From a virus: 27,529 bases of DNA. The stretch spans positions 1 to 27,529 of the IMG/VR virus record IMGVR_UViG_3300010153_003917; one strand, 5' to 3'. The notes beneath the pieces were generated by a model, which worked only from the letters and a program-made list of their open reading frames with translations, had not been told where the DNA came from and made no database searches. This document shows positions 1 through 6,925 of this stretch, piece by piece (within the stretch, counting starts at the first letter, position 1; each line of letters begins with the position of its first letter). A program made the position numbers and the translations under genes.

Positions 1-788
1 ATTGCATGATCGATAGCAACAACGAAACATTAATTTCTACTACAGACGTTCGGATCGAGTGTCTCTATGATGGACAACCATTGAACTTCAAGCAGAAGGA
101 AAAGACACCACCTTCACAATCCCTGACTCCAGTCAAGGCATACGCTTGTGGTATGATGGCATGGGAAACACGCAGATATAAAACGAACATGGAGAGATAC
201 AACTCTGGATATCATGGTGGGGACGGAAAGACTGGATTCTTCCCAGTGTCTGGGTTTGCATCAGTTGATATTGATACAGTTGATGACTTTCTTTTGGCGG
301 AGAGAATCGTAGAATCTATGGATAACGATCAAAAGATGGAAGTTCAATACTACGATCCAGAATTACACTCGGGCGTTCGTTCCGAAGTTCATGTTCCTAG
401 TATTCTAAAGACTGATGGTGTTGAAGACGCGAACTACGATCAAGAGAACCAGACTATTACGAACATCGATGACCTTTTAAAAAAAAATATGAATGATTCG
501 TGGATGCATCGTCTGGTAAATTCCGAAAGTAATAGTTGTTGTATAATCCACCAAAGGCCTGGAGAAGGAAATCGCCGTCACTATCATCCATCATGGAATG
601 AGTGGTGGTATATACTAAAGGGTGAATGGGACTTCGAGATCGAAGGAACGGTTCATAGAGTTAAGAAGGGTGATTTGGTTTTCATTCCAAAGAACCAATG
701 GCATTGTATCAAATGTGTTGGTGATCAACCCGCAGCAAGACTAGCAGTGAGCAGAGCAGACGTAGCACATGTCTATAAAAACGACTAA
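1..788 (+). CDS. CMP-sugar cytidylyltransferase-like C-terminal part fused to cupin domain (5' truncated)
   Basis: The reading frame is open to the left edge, and the first in-frame ATG (position 6) starts inside what looks like a domain, so the true start probably lies upstream. Residues about 40-105 from that ATG resemble the tail of acylneuraminate (CMP-sugar) cytidylyltransferases, including the segment SGFASVDIDTVDDFLLAE, where the family has an IDT-x-x-DF signature. Residues about 170-255 form a cupin: motif 1 is HYHPSWNEWWYILKG and motif 2 is GDLVFIPKNQWH, giving likely metal-binding His and Glu residues. The inferred role is activation of a sugar with CTP, with the cupin acting as a sugar isomerase/epimerase or sensor. 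It opens the glycan gene run and overlaps the next gene by about 20 bases if that gene starts at 769. A run of nine A residues lies between the two domains. The cupin call is firm; the cytidylyltransferase call is moderate because its catalytic N-terminal half is not visible. Confidence 0.7.
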   Translation, partial: CMIDSNNETLISTTDVRIECLYDGQPLNFKQKEKTPPSQSLTPVKAYACGMMAWETRRYKTNMERYNSGYHGGDGKTGFFPVSGFASVDIDTVDDFLLAERIVESMDNDQKMEVQYYDPELHSGVRSEVHVPSILKTDGVEDANYDQENQTITNIDDLLKKNMNDSWMHRLVNSESNSCCIIHQRPGEGNRRHYHPSWNEWWYILKGEWDFEIEGTVHRVKKGDLVFIPKNQWHCIKCVGDQPAARLAVSRADVAHVYKND

Positions 789-1911
789 TATGAGTTTCTG
801 GGATATGCGGATTGACTTTGATAAGAGTCATGGAAGTTATCTCTTCGATAAGAATACTAACAGAGAGTACCTAGACTTCTTTGGTATGTACTCGTCTCTA
901 CCTCTCGGATACAATCACAAAGTATTTGATGAGGAGTTCCATCGTGAAATGAGAAGTATCTCTACCACCAAGGTCGCCAACTGTGAATTCCATACGGACG
1001 TATATGATAGGTTCTGTGATAAGTTGAATCAGTTTGCTGGTCTTGGTAAGTACGAAAACTATCACTTCACTTGCACCGGATCATTGGCGGTCGAATGTGC
1101 CTGCAAACTTGCAATGGATTACAGTGGCAAAGATACTATAGTTTCCCTTGCGAATAGTTTTCACGGTATTCATTCTTATGGTAATTTCGCCACTAGCAAA
1201 TTCCATCCAGTGAAGGATCGTCTTCATGGATTCCCCAATCTTGACTGGCCGAAAGTTCATAATGTATCTGAATTAGACTTTCAAATAAACAAAGGTAATA
1301 TTGCCGGTATTTTGGTTGAACCAATTCAAGCGACATTTGGAGACAATCACTTTAGCATGGGATATCTAAAGTCTATCTCTAAGATGGCAAAGGACAATGA
1401 CATTCCGTTGATCTTCGATGAGATTCAAACAGGGTTTGGTACAACAGGCAAACCTTGGTACTTTGAGCATCTTGATATCGAACCGGACATTGTTGTGTTT
1501 GGCAAAAAAAGTCAGGTGTCTGGTATCATGAGTACCCCAAAGATCCCGTTCACAAACGGCAGTCGTTTGTGTGTTACCTTTGATGGTGATATAGTAGACA
1601 TGTTGAGATCAACTTATATCATGAAGGCATACGAAGAGTATGACTTGTTAAATAATGCTATACAACAGGGAAAAAAATTAATCAACGATCTTTCCTCTGT
1701 GGATGGTTTGCTAAATGTTAGAGGCATCGGATTGATGATTGCCTTTGACATGGAAAGTAAAACTATCCGTGATGATTTTGTTGACAAACTTAAGAATAAT
1801 GGTATGATATGTAATCCTACCGGAGAAAAGTCGGTTAGACTGCGACCAAACCTAGCAGTAACTGATGATGACATAGAACAATGTATTCACATAATAAGGA
1901 GAAGTACATGA
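769..1911 (+). CDS. Class III PLP aminotransferase, L-lysine 6-aminotransferase-like
   Basis: A 380-residue fold type I, class III aminotransferase. The start region has the DFDKSHGSYLFDKN pattern typical of lysine epsilon-aminotransferases. Other landmarks are LVEPIQATFGDNHF, the PLP-binding Asp in IFDEIQTGFG, and the presumed Schiff-base lysine in VVFGKKSQVSGIMS, which closely matches the FGKKTQVCGIM signature of lysine 6-aminotransferase. The C-terminal phosphate/substrate region ends in KSVRLRPNLAVTDDDI. It probably transfers an amino group from an amino acid to an aldehyde or keto sugar. Among sugar-modifying genes a sugar or linker substrate is as plausible as lysine. The start is uncertain: ATG 769 overlaps the previous gene, while ATG 790 lies one base after its stop; neither has a clear ribosome binding site. 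Confidence 0.82.
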   Translation: MSIKTTNMSFWDMRIDFDKSHGSYLFDKNTNREYLDFFGMYSSLPLGYNHKVFDEEFHREMRSISTTKVANCEFHTDVYDRFCDKLNQFAGLGKYENYHFTCTGSLAVECACKLAMDYSGKDTIVSLANSFHGIHSYGNFATSKFHPVKDRLHGFPNLDWPKVHNVSELDFQINKGNIAGILVEPIQATFGDNHFSMGYLKSISKMAKDNDIPLIFDEIQTGFGTTGKPWYFEHLDIEPDIVVFGKKSQVSGIMSTPKIPFTNGSRLCVTFDGDIVDMLRSTYIMKAYEEYDLLNNAIQQGKKLINDLSSVDGLLNVRGIGLMIAFDMESKTIRDDFVDKLKNNGMICNPTGEKSVRLRPNLAVTDDDIEQCIHIIRRST

Positions 1912-2474
1912 ATAGTGCGCCGTTTGGAAATCTAGAAGAACAGTTGAGAGCAAAGACCGAAACTCCCGAGTGGGAGAGAATGATTGAGGGTGTCAACAAT
2001 GCTGATACCATTTACGTTATCGGCAACGGTGGAAACATGGCGGTTGCTAGTCATGCAGCAGCAGACATCACTCGACTTACTAACAAGAGAGTCTGGAGTC
2101 TAGACAGTCAATCTCTTCTGACCTCCATCGCCAACGATTTCGGTTATGAAAATATCTTCAAGAATTGGTTAGAGCATTACGCAAATCCAGAAGAAAGAAA
2201 CATGGTGATTGGATTCTCGGGATCTGGTAATTCAAAGAACGTGGTTTCTGCATTAAACTGGGCAAGTGAAACACACAACTGGGGATGTACTTTGATCTCC
2301 GGATCTGGTTCTAACTGTCTGGATTCTAATATCCCAGAGATCAATTTTGATAATGACTATTTCCACCAGCATGAGATTCTTTCTGTCATGTGTTTCTACG
2401 AGATTGTATACAACCTCGGACACAAGTGTCCCACGATCAAGGCAGAACTTGTGAGGAAGTATGGAACGGTATGA
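1908..2474 (+). CDS. SIS-domain phosphosugar isomerase, GmhA-like
   Basis: A 188-residue SIS-domain protein resembling sedoheptulose-7-phosphate isomerase. The phosphosugar-binding segment VIGNGGNMAVASHAAADITR matches the GNGGSA...H..A pattern of GmhA, and the second loop GFSGSGNSKNVVSALNWA matches its S-GNS-x-N motif. ATG 1908 is chosen because AAGGAG ends at 1901, six bases upstream; a longer in-frame start at 1881 would sit inside the preceding gene. It overlaps the 3' end of the aminotransferase gene by 4 bases, and the following HAD gene starts in its stop codon region (ATGA). With the HAD phosphatase and the nucleotidyltransferase downstream it resembles a heptose activation route, but the exact sugar is not determined by sequence. 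Confidence 0.85.
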   Translation: MNSAPFGNLEEQLRAKTETPEWERMIEGVNNADTIYVIGNGGNMAVASHAAADITRLTNKRVWSLDSQSLLTSIANDFGYENIFKNWLEHYANPEERNMVIGFSGSGNSKNVVSALNWASETHNWGCTLISGSGSNCLDSNIPEINFDNDYFHQHEILSVMCFYEIVYNLGHKCPTIKAELVRKYGTV

Positions 2475-2803
2475 GATACTGTTTTGATTTAGACGGAACC
2501 CTTTGTTCACAGAGAGTAAAGGACTACCAGAATGCTGAACCGTTCATGGATCGTGTTCACGCAGTCAATCGTCTATATGATGCGGGACACTATATAATTA
2601 TTGATACTGCACGGGGAAGTGGTGCTACCAAAGGAAAAGATTGGCACGACATAACGGATAGTCAATTGAAGTCTTGGGGACTTAAGTATCATGAGTTGAG
2701 AACTGCTGTCAAATTTTCTGCCGACATTTACGTCGATGACAAAGGACAGCATTGTGATGATTTTTTTGAGGATGATGATGCTAAGACAACTACTAGTTTC
2801 TAA
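2471..2803 (+). CDS. HAD-superfamily phosphatase
   Basis: A short, 110-residue HAD-like hydrolase. Motif I is CFDLDGTLC with the nucleophile and acid Asp residues, motif II is the Thr in IIIDTARGS, and the distal acidic motif is ADIYVDDKG. It lacks a cap domain of normal size, consistent with small sugar- or capsule-type phosphatases. It starts at an ATGA overlap with the SIS isomerase gene and its last 26 bases overlap the sulfotransferase start, so the three genes are probably translationally coupled. Its inferred role is dephosphorylation of a sugar bisphosphate, as GmhB does between GmhA and nucleotidyl transfer in heptose synthesis. The substrate is unproven. Confidence 0.78.
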   Translation: MRYCFDLDGTLCSQRVKDYQNAEPFMDRVHAVNRLYDAGHYIIIDTARGSGATKGKDWHDITDSQLKSWGLKYHELRTAVKFSADIYVDDKGQHCDDFFEDDDAKTTTSF

Positions 2804-3413
2804 CGAAAAAAATTTCGTATACCATTTCATACCAAGAGCAGGAGCAAGTTCTCTAAAGTATCACCTTCAGAAGTATCTAGAGGGTGTTGTTCCTGTTCAT
2901 AAAGATGATGTAGAGGTTCATGATTCTCCGTTGCATAAGGAGATCCGCAAGGTTGCAAGATCAGTTGCTGATCTGCCAAATTACCCAAACCATTTTAAGT
3001 TTGTGGTAGTTCGTAACCCATACGATAGAATAATTTCTTATTACTACGAGTATATTGCAGAGGACTTTGATAAATTCCTAGAGTATATCGATGTTCTTCG
3101 TCATGACTGGCAACCGAGCAAGCACGATCATATTATTCCTATCCGGTACATGATGAACAAAACATCATACTATGATCGAATCTATAGACTAGAAGACAAT
3201 GCATTTGAAATGATTCAGACCGAATTAAATCTTGATCCCTTTGAGGATGTCCGATTCAGTGTGTCTTCTAGACTGGGTGAGCAACACCCTCTAACAGAAA
3301 CACAGATGAAAAATCTTTGTGATCTAGTAGAAGAAGTTTATGATATTGATTTACAAACCTTCAATTACGCAAGGGAAGATTCTAATTATTTGAGGAGAAT
3401 GCATTATGTTTGA
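2778..3413 (+). CDS. Sulfotransferase-family protein
   Basis: A protein of about 211 residues resembling the sulfotransferase 2 family. The N-terminal segment VYHFIPRAGASSLKYHL corresponds to the 5'-phosphosulfate-binding loop (family pattern IPKTAGTS), and FKFVVVRNPYDRIISYYY corresponds to the 3'-phosphate-binding loop with its Arg-Asn-Pro signature. These enzymes move sulfate from PAPS to a carbohydrate or protein hydroxyl. Three successive ATGs (2772, 2775, 2778) lie after GAGGA at 2768-2772; 2778 gives the best spacing. The start overlaps the HAD gene and the end overlaps the next gene by 8 bases. The usual Lys of the first loop is replaced by Arg. The glycan setting favours a sugar substrate. 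Confidence 0.72.
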   Translation: MLRQLLVSNEKNFVYHFIPRAGASSLKYHLQKYLEGVVPVHKDDVEVHDSPLHKEIRKVARSVADLPNYPNHFKFVVVRNPYDRIISYYYEYIAEDFDKFLEYIDVLRHDWQPSKHDHIIPIRYMMNKTSYYDRIYRLEDNAFEMIQTELNLDPFEDVRFSVSSRLGEQHPLTETQMKNLCDLVEEVYDIDLQTFNYAREDSNYLRRMHYV

Positions 3414-3798
3414 TTGGACAAAACCAACAGTTCAGATGCTCGGAAGATGGCAACCATGGCACGATGGACACAGCGCCTTGTTTGAGAGAGCAATGGAAAA
3501 AACTGGACAGGTATGTATTATGTGCCGAGAAGTCGGTGGAGTTGATGCTGGTGTAGAAGGACAGGCAGACAATCCATTTGAGTTCAATGATGTTGTTTCG
3601 AGAATACGAGAAGCGTTGGGCGAAAGAGGTTATGACTATGGAGTTGAATATGTGATTCTCAGAATCCCCAATGTGATTGACATCTCATATGGCAGAACTG
3701 TCGGTTACACCTTTACTGAACATGATCTCGGCGAGGAAGTTCATGGTATTTCCGCGACTAAGGTTAGAGCAGAAATGCGATCACGCGGAGAACTTTGA
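3406..3798 (+). CDS. HxGH nucleotidyltransferase (cytidylyl/adenylyltransferase-like)
   Basis: A 130-residue nucleotidyltransferase-superfamily protein. The nucleotide-binding motif appears as MLGRWQPWHDGHSALF, an HxGH element, and the C-terminal motif is GISATKVRAEMR, matching the ISxTxxR signature. Such enzymes transfer AMP or CMP from ATP or CTP to a phosphorylated substrate. From memory, similar short proteins in marine myoviruses are labelled cytidylyltransferase and may neighbour adenylylsulfate kinase genes; this could not be checked. Here it follows a sulfotransferase and lies near SIS and HAD genes, so either a sulfate-activation role or a heptose-type sugar activation role fits. GAGGAG lies 8 bases upstream of ATG 3406. 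Confidence 0.75.
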   Translation: MFDWTKPTVQMLGRWQPWHDGHSALFERAMEKTGQVCIMCREVGGVDAGVEGQADNPFEFNDVVSRIREALGERGYDYGVEYVILRIPNVIDISYGRTVGYTFTEHDLGEEVHGISATKVRAEMRSRGEL

Positions 3799-4701
3799 AT
3801 GCCCATTGCTCATTGCACCGGACCATGGTCAGGTTTGTATTTAGATCTACCTTTCAAGTGTCATGTAGACACTAGACTAGTATCTAATTTCACCAGAGAA
3901 TCAGACACAAAGTATGTTTACATTGACAGTGAACCGCCGTGGTCATGTTCATCGATCGATGAGATTAAATCTGCTGCGGAGCGATATGATTTAATTATGA
4001 CAACATATAACGAAGACATCATCGAACAGATTCCCGGTTCAATCATGTATCATGTTCACCATGATCCTTACATGGACCCTGCATACAAACCAGAGTTTGA
4101 TGAGAAAAAGTTTTATGTCAGTTACCTTGTTTCTAATTGGAAAGAAACAAAGCACGGTTTCTGGATTCGTAAACCAGCAGCAGAAATTCTGTCTAGTCAC
4201 AGTGTTCCGCACAAGGTCTGGTCTGGTCGTCGAACTCCACATCCCGATGCAGAACTGCTACCACAAACGTATCCGTCCACAGTGCTTGATGATTACAACA
4301 AGACTATTATGTTCGATTCTATGTTTTCAATTGCAGTAGAAAACCATATCCAAAGAAATCACTGGCAAGAAAAAATTCTTGGATGCTTTTGGACACGAAC
4401 CGTTCCTATTTACTTTGGTGCGCCAAACTTGTCCGAGTTTGGTTTCCGACAAGATGGGATACTACAGTTCAATACAATCGAGGAACTATCTGACATACTA
4501 GACAGTCTTAGTCCAGAATTGTATGAAGACATGAAAGAGGCGGTAGAACATAATTTCCAACTCACCATGAGTGACTACAATATTTCACAGCACGTTGATA
4601 TTGCAAACGGAATCACCAAACATTTTCTTGGTGACGTACCAGAAGCAAATAGATTCGTCAGTGTAGAAGAATTTAACAAGGGGTGGCCATGGAAGAGGTG
4701 A
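3799..4701 (+). CDS. Glycosyltransferase family 10 (fucosyltransferase-like)
   Basis: A 300-residue protein whose C-terminal half matches alpha-1,3-fucosyltransferases of family GT10. The key element is the segment at about residues 177-215, containing SIAVENH, then EKILGCFWTRTVPIYFGAPN; the family pattern is F-x-ENS...EKI-x-x-AF-x-x-G-x-VPIY-x-G. It would transfer a GDP-linked deoxyhexose to an acceptor glycan. The gene begins directly after the stop of the previous gene with CGGAGA upstream. The gmd gene in the same cluster would make GDP-4-keto-6-deoxymannose, a precursor of GDP-fucose-type donors, which supports the call. The N-terminal half is divergent and the acceptor is unknown. Confidence 0.85.
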   Translation: MPIAHCTGPWSGLYLDLPFKCHVDTRLVSNFTRESDTKYVYIDSEPPWSCSSIDEIKSAAERYDLIMTTYNEDIIEQIPGSIMYHVHHDPYMDPAYKPEFDEKKFYVSYLVSNWKETKHGFWIRKPAAEILSSHSVPHKVWSGRRTPHPDAELLPQTYPSTVLDDYNKTIMFDSMFSIAVENHIQRNHWQEKILGCFWTRTVPIYFGAPNLSEFGFRQDGILQFNTIEELSDILDSLSPELYEDMKEAVEHNFQLTMSDYNISQHVDIANGITKHFLGDVPEANRFVSVEEFNKGWPWKR

Positions 4702-5405
4702 TAAACAATCCTATTCTTATCGACAAAGACTTTGACTACACTGGTTCGGGGAAGTTGCTTCGTGCTAAGAATCCAAACGAACCAATCTTCAGTGTCGTGG
4801 GACATTCCCTGAAAGTTTCTATAACTGCGGTGATTGTTGACAACGATCAAACACTAGTAGAGTACAGTGATATTGGTTCTGGTGTATTGTGGATTTTGGG
4901 ATGCCAAGCAAAAAAATTAGTTACTGGTTTTGCTCCTGAGTCTAGTATTGTTGTGGTTGGATCTCAAGTTTCGTGTGATTTTCTTGACGATGTAACGGCA
5001 CTTAACAAACTAACAAGGGCAAATTTAGGCAACACCCGCGAGTACAATGATGCCGTCGTCAATCCTATCCTGCATAACGAACCAACACCCGGAGAAGTTT
5101 TGACATTTCAACTAAAAAAGAATTTGACAAACGGTATTGGATGTGTTATAGTTAAGAATGAAAACATAACATATGTTGGAGGATTTGCTGGTGATCCAAT
5201 CACGTTAGATTTAAACAACAATCCCACTGTATGGGAATGTTGCTCCCTAAATAATAGTAACAATTTACCCAGTAAATCAATTTTTATTAATTCATATCTT
5301 TCATCGTATTATGATGAAGATAACTTTGTTCATATTAATCCCCGTTCAACATTTGACTTGAAAGAACCTATCAAGTTCGCTGATAGGAAGAAAGGATCAG
5401 AATGA
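4689..5405 (+). CDS. Hypothetical protein in glycan cluster
   Basis: A 238-residue protein not recognised from any family. It is rich in beta-branched residues and Asn, with no transmembrane segment, signal peptide or obvious catalytic motif. Alternating hydrophobic stretches such as VVGHSLKVSITAVIV and GIGCVIVKNENITYVGG suggest a mainly beta fold. ATG 4689 is preferred over GTG 4683. The start overlaps the end of the fucosyltransferase-like gene and the next gene begins at its stop codon (ATGA), so it is cotranslated with the sugar genes and may act with the glycosyltransferase. No function is proposed. Confidence 0.8.
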   Translation: MEEVINNPILIDKDFDYTGSGKLLRAKNPNEPIFSVVGHSLKVSITAVIVDNDQTLVEYSDIGSGVLWILGCQAKKLVTGFAPESSIVVVGSQVSCDFLDDVTALNKLTRANLGNTREYNDAVVNPILHNEPTPGEVLTFQLKKNLTNGIGCVIVKNENITYVGGFAGDPITLDLNNNPTVWECCSLNNSNNLPSKSIFINSYLSSYYDEDNFVHINPRSTFDLKEPIKFADRKKGSE

Positions 5406-5926
5406 TTTTACTATCGAACCACCTACTTACTCTACCCGAATTCCAAAACGTGAAGAATGTTGTTGTAAGAATCAACATGGCACATGTGAAGGACAAGACT
5501 GAATTGGACAAGTTTGTCAACGTCGGTAAGGATATTTTTCTAGATTACCCAAAGGGCAGAAGTAAACCACCACGACCAACCCTACATGTCCCAGATGCAC
5601 TAGAGATGATGGCAAAGTATCCGAACATCAAATACTTTGCAGTGTCAAACATCGAGACTCCATCTGAAGTGAACATGATCGCAAGTGTCCTCCCAGAACA
5701 CGTTAATTTCTGTCCCAAGATTGAAACTGTCAAGGGTGTGGTTGGACTGGAAAAGATTTTCCAGACTGGACATGTTAAGCACATCATGCTTGACGCAGAA
5801 GATCTTTACACAGACACACAGAACGATGTCGAACTGTTCCTACAGTTGAAGGAACGAGTACGAGAAACGTGTAAGCAGTATGATGTGGAATGTCTAGAAC
5901 TTTACGGAGTGGTGTTTAAAGGATGA
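5402..5926 (+). CDS. PEP/pyruvate-binding TIM-barrel protein (aldolase/CitE or pyruvate kinase-like)
   Basis: A 174-residue protein resembling the phosphoenolpyruvate/pyruvate superfamily. Features are the strand VVVRINMAHV, a segment IFLDYPKGRSKPPRPT like the pyruvate kinase/HpcH barrel, the metal-binding Glu in FCPKIETVKGVVGLEKIF and the acidic element HIMLDAEDLYTD, comparable with the KIE and ED/GDL metal-binding elements of CitE/HpcH and pyruvate kinase barrels. At 174 residues it is much shorter than a full pyruvate kinase or HpcH enzyme (250 or more), so the barrel is minimal or partial. In this cluster it might add or remove a three-carbon keto-acid unit from a sugar. That role is inference. 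It is joined to both neighbours by ATGA overlaps. Confidence 0.6.
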   Translation: MILLSNHLLTLPEFQNVKNVVVRINMAHVKDKTELDKFVNVGKDIFLDYPKGRSKPPRPTLHVPDALEMMAKYPNIKYFAVSNIETPSEVNMIASVLPEHVNFCPKIETVKGVVGLEKIFQTGHVKHIMLDAEDLYTDTQNDVELFLQLKERVRETCKQYDVECLELYGVVFKG

Positions 5927-6330
5927 AAGAATACAAGAACAGCAAAGGAGAAGTTCTCCACTGCATCTATCGTCTAGATGATTGCCAAGAAGATCGATGT
6001 GACTTCACATCTGAAGATAAGTATTTGCAGGGTGCTGTTATGAGAATGAACGATGGCAAGTCATTCAAAAACCACAAGCATATCAAGTGCGAAAGACACA
6101 TCGACATCACCCAAGAAACATGGGTGGTCTTTCGTGGTAAAGTTCAAGTTGATTACTATGATGAGGATGCAAACTTCATGGGAACAGAAGTAATCAACGC
6201 AGGAGACTGCACCATTACCTTCGCAGGAGGACATAAGTTCTCTTGCTTGGCAGACGACACTCTGGTGTATGAATTTAAGAACGGACCATACTTTGGTCGT
6301 GATGCAGATAAGGTTCTTATCAGTGAATGA
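5923..6330 (+). CDS. Cupin-fold protein of surface-glycan clusters
   Basis: A 135-residue single-domain cupin. The first motif region contains NHKHIKCERHIDITQETWV and the second contains GDCTITFAGGHKFSCL, ending with VYEFKNGPYFG. Proteins of this type often lie in O-antigen and capsule gene clusters and are presumed to bind a metal or a nucleotide-sugar; some cupins are sugar keto-isomerases. It is a separate cupin from the one at the left end of the window. It starts at an ATGA overlap with the TIM-barrel gene. The following gene overlaps its last 8 bases. Confidence 0.72.
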   Translation: MKEYKNSKGEVLHCIYRLDDCQEDRCDFTSEDKYLQGAVMRMNDGKSFKNHKHIKCERHIDITQETWVVFRGKVQVDYYDEDANFMGTEVINAGDCTITFAGGHKFSCLADDTLVYEFKNGPYFGRDADKVLISE

Positions 6331-6925
6331 AATCGTTGCAGATTTTGAAAATAAAATAGCAGAGTTTTACGGTGCGCCTTATGGTGTCGCCGTTGACTGT
6401 TGTACGCACGGGATGGAACTGTGTCTTCGTCGAGCAAGACTCGCAGGTATTCAACACATTGAAATTCCATGTAGAACTTATTTGTCGGTCCCCATGATGA
6501 CAGAAAAGGTTGGTGTGAGTTTTGATTGGATCGAAGACGAATGGAAAAACTATTACTACTTGGGTAACACAAACATAATAGATGCCGCCGTTTTTTGGGA
6601 ACGTGATGGTTATATTCCCGACACGTTCATGTGTCTTAGTTTTCAGTTCCAGAAGCACTTGAGTTTAGGTAGAGGCGGCATGATCTTGACTGATAATAAA
6701 GATGCTGCTTTAACCTTGAAAAAGATGTCATATGATGGTAGAATACCAAGTGTCCCGTGGAGGGAACAGAATGTCGATACGATGGGATATCATTATTACA
6801 TGACACCTGAAACTGCACAACTTGGCCTAAATAAATTAGGTGAAGCGATAAATACAAAACCTCGTGAATGGACAGTGACTGACTGGCCGGACTTAAGAAA
6901 GATGGAGATTTTTAATAATGAGTAA
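6323..6925 (+). CDS. Short DegT/DnrJ/EryC1-type sugar aminotransferase
   Basis: A 200-residue homologue of the N-terminal, PLP-binding part of DegT/DnrJ/EryC1/StrS aminotransferases. The start region AEFYGAPYGVAVDCCTHGMELCL matches the family cofactor loop region, and FMCLSFQFQKHLSLGRGG carries the presumed PLP lysine in the SF-x-x-x-K-x4-G-x-GG pattern; MGYHYYMTPETAQLGL matches the GYN-RM-x-x-x-QA-x-LGL element. The usual family length is about 370 residues, so the C-terminal domain is missing. The gene is intact and coupled to gmd, so it may be a natural short form rather than decay. GTG 6323 is chosen because it overlaps the prior stop and follows AAGG; ATG 6302 is an alternative. Confidence 0.75.
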   Translation: MNEIVADFENKIAEFYGAPYGVAVDCCTHGMELCLRRARLAGIQHIEIPCRTYLSVPMMTEKVGVSFDWIEDEWKNYYYLGNTNIIDAAVFWERDGYIPDTFMCLSFQFQKHLSLGRGGMILTDNKDAALTLKKMSYDGRIPSVPWREQNVDTMGYHYYMTPETAQLGLNKLGEAINTKPREWTVTDWPDLRKMEIFNNE

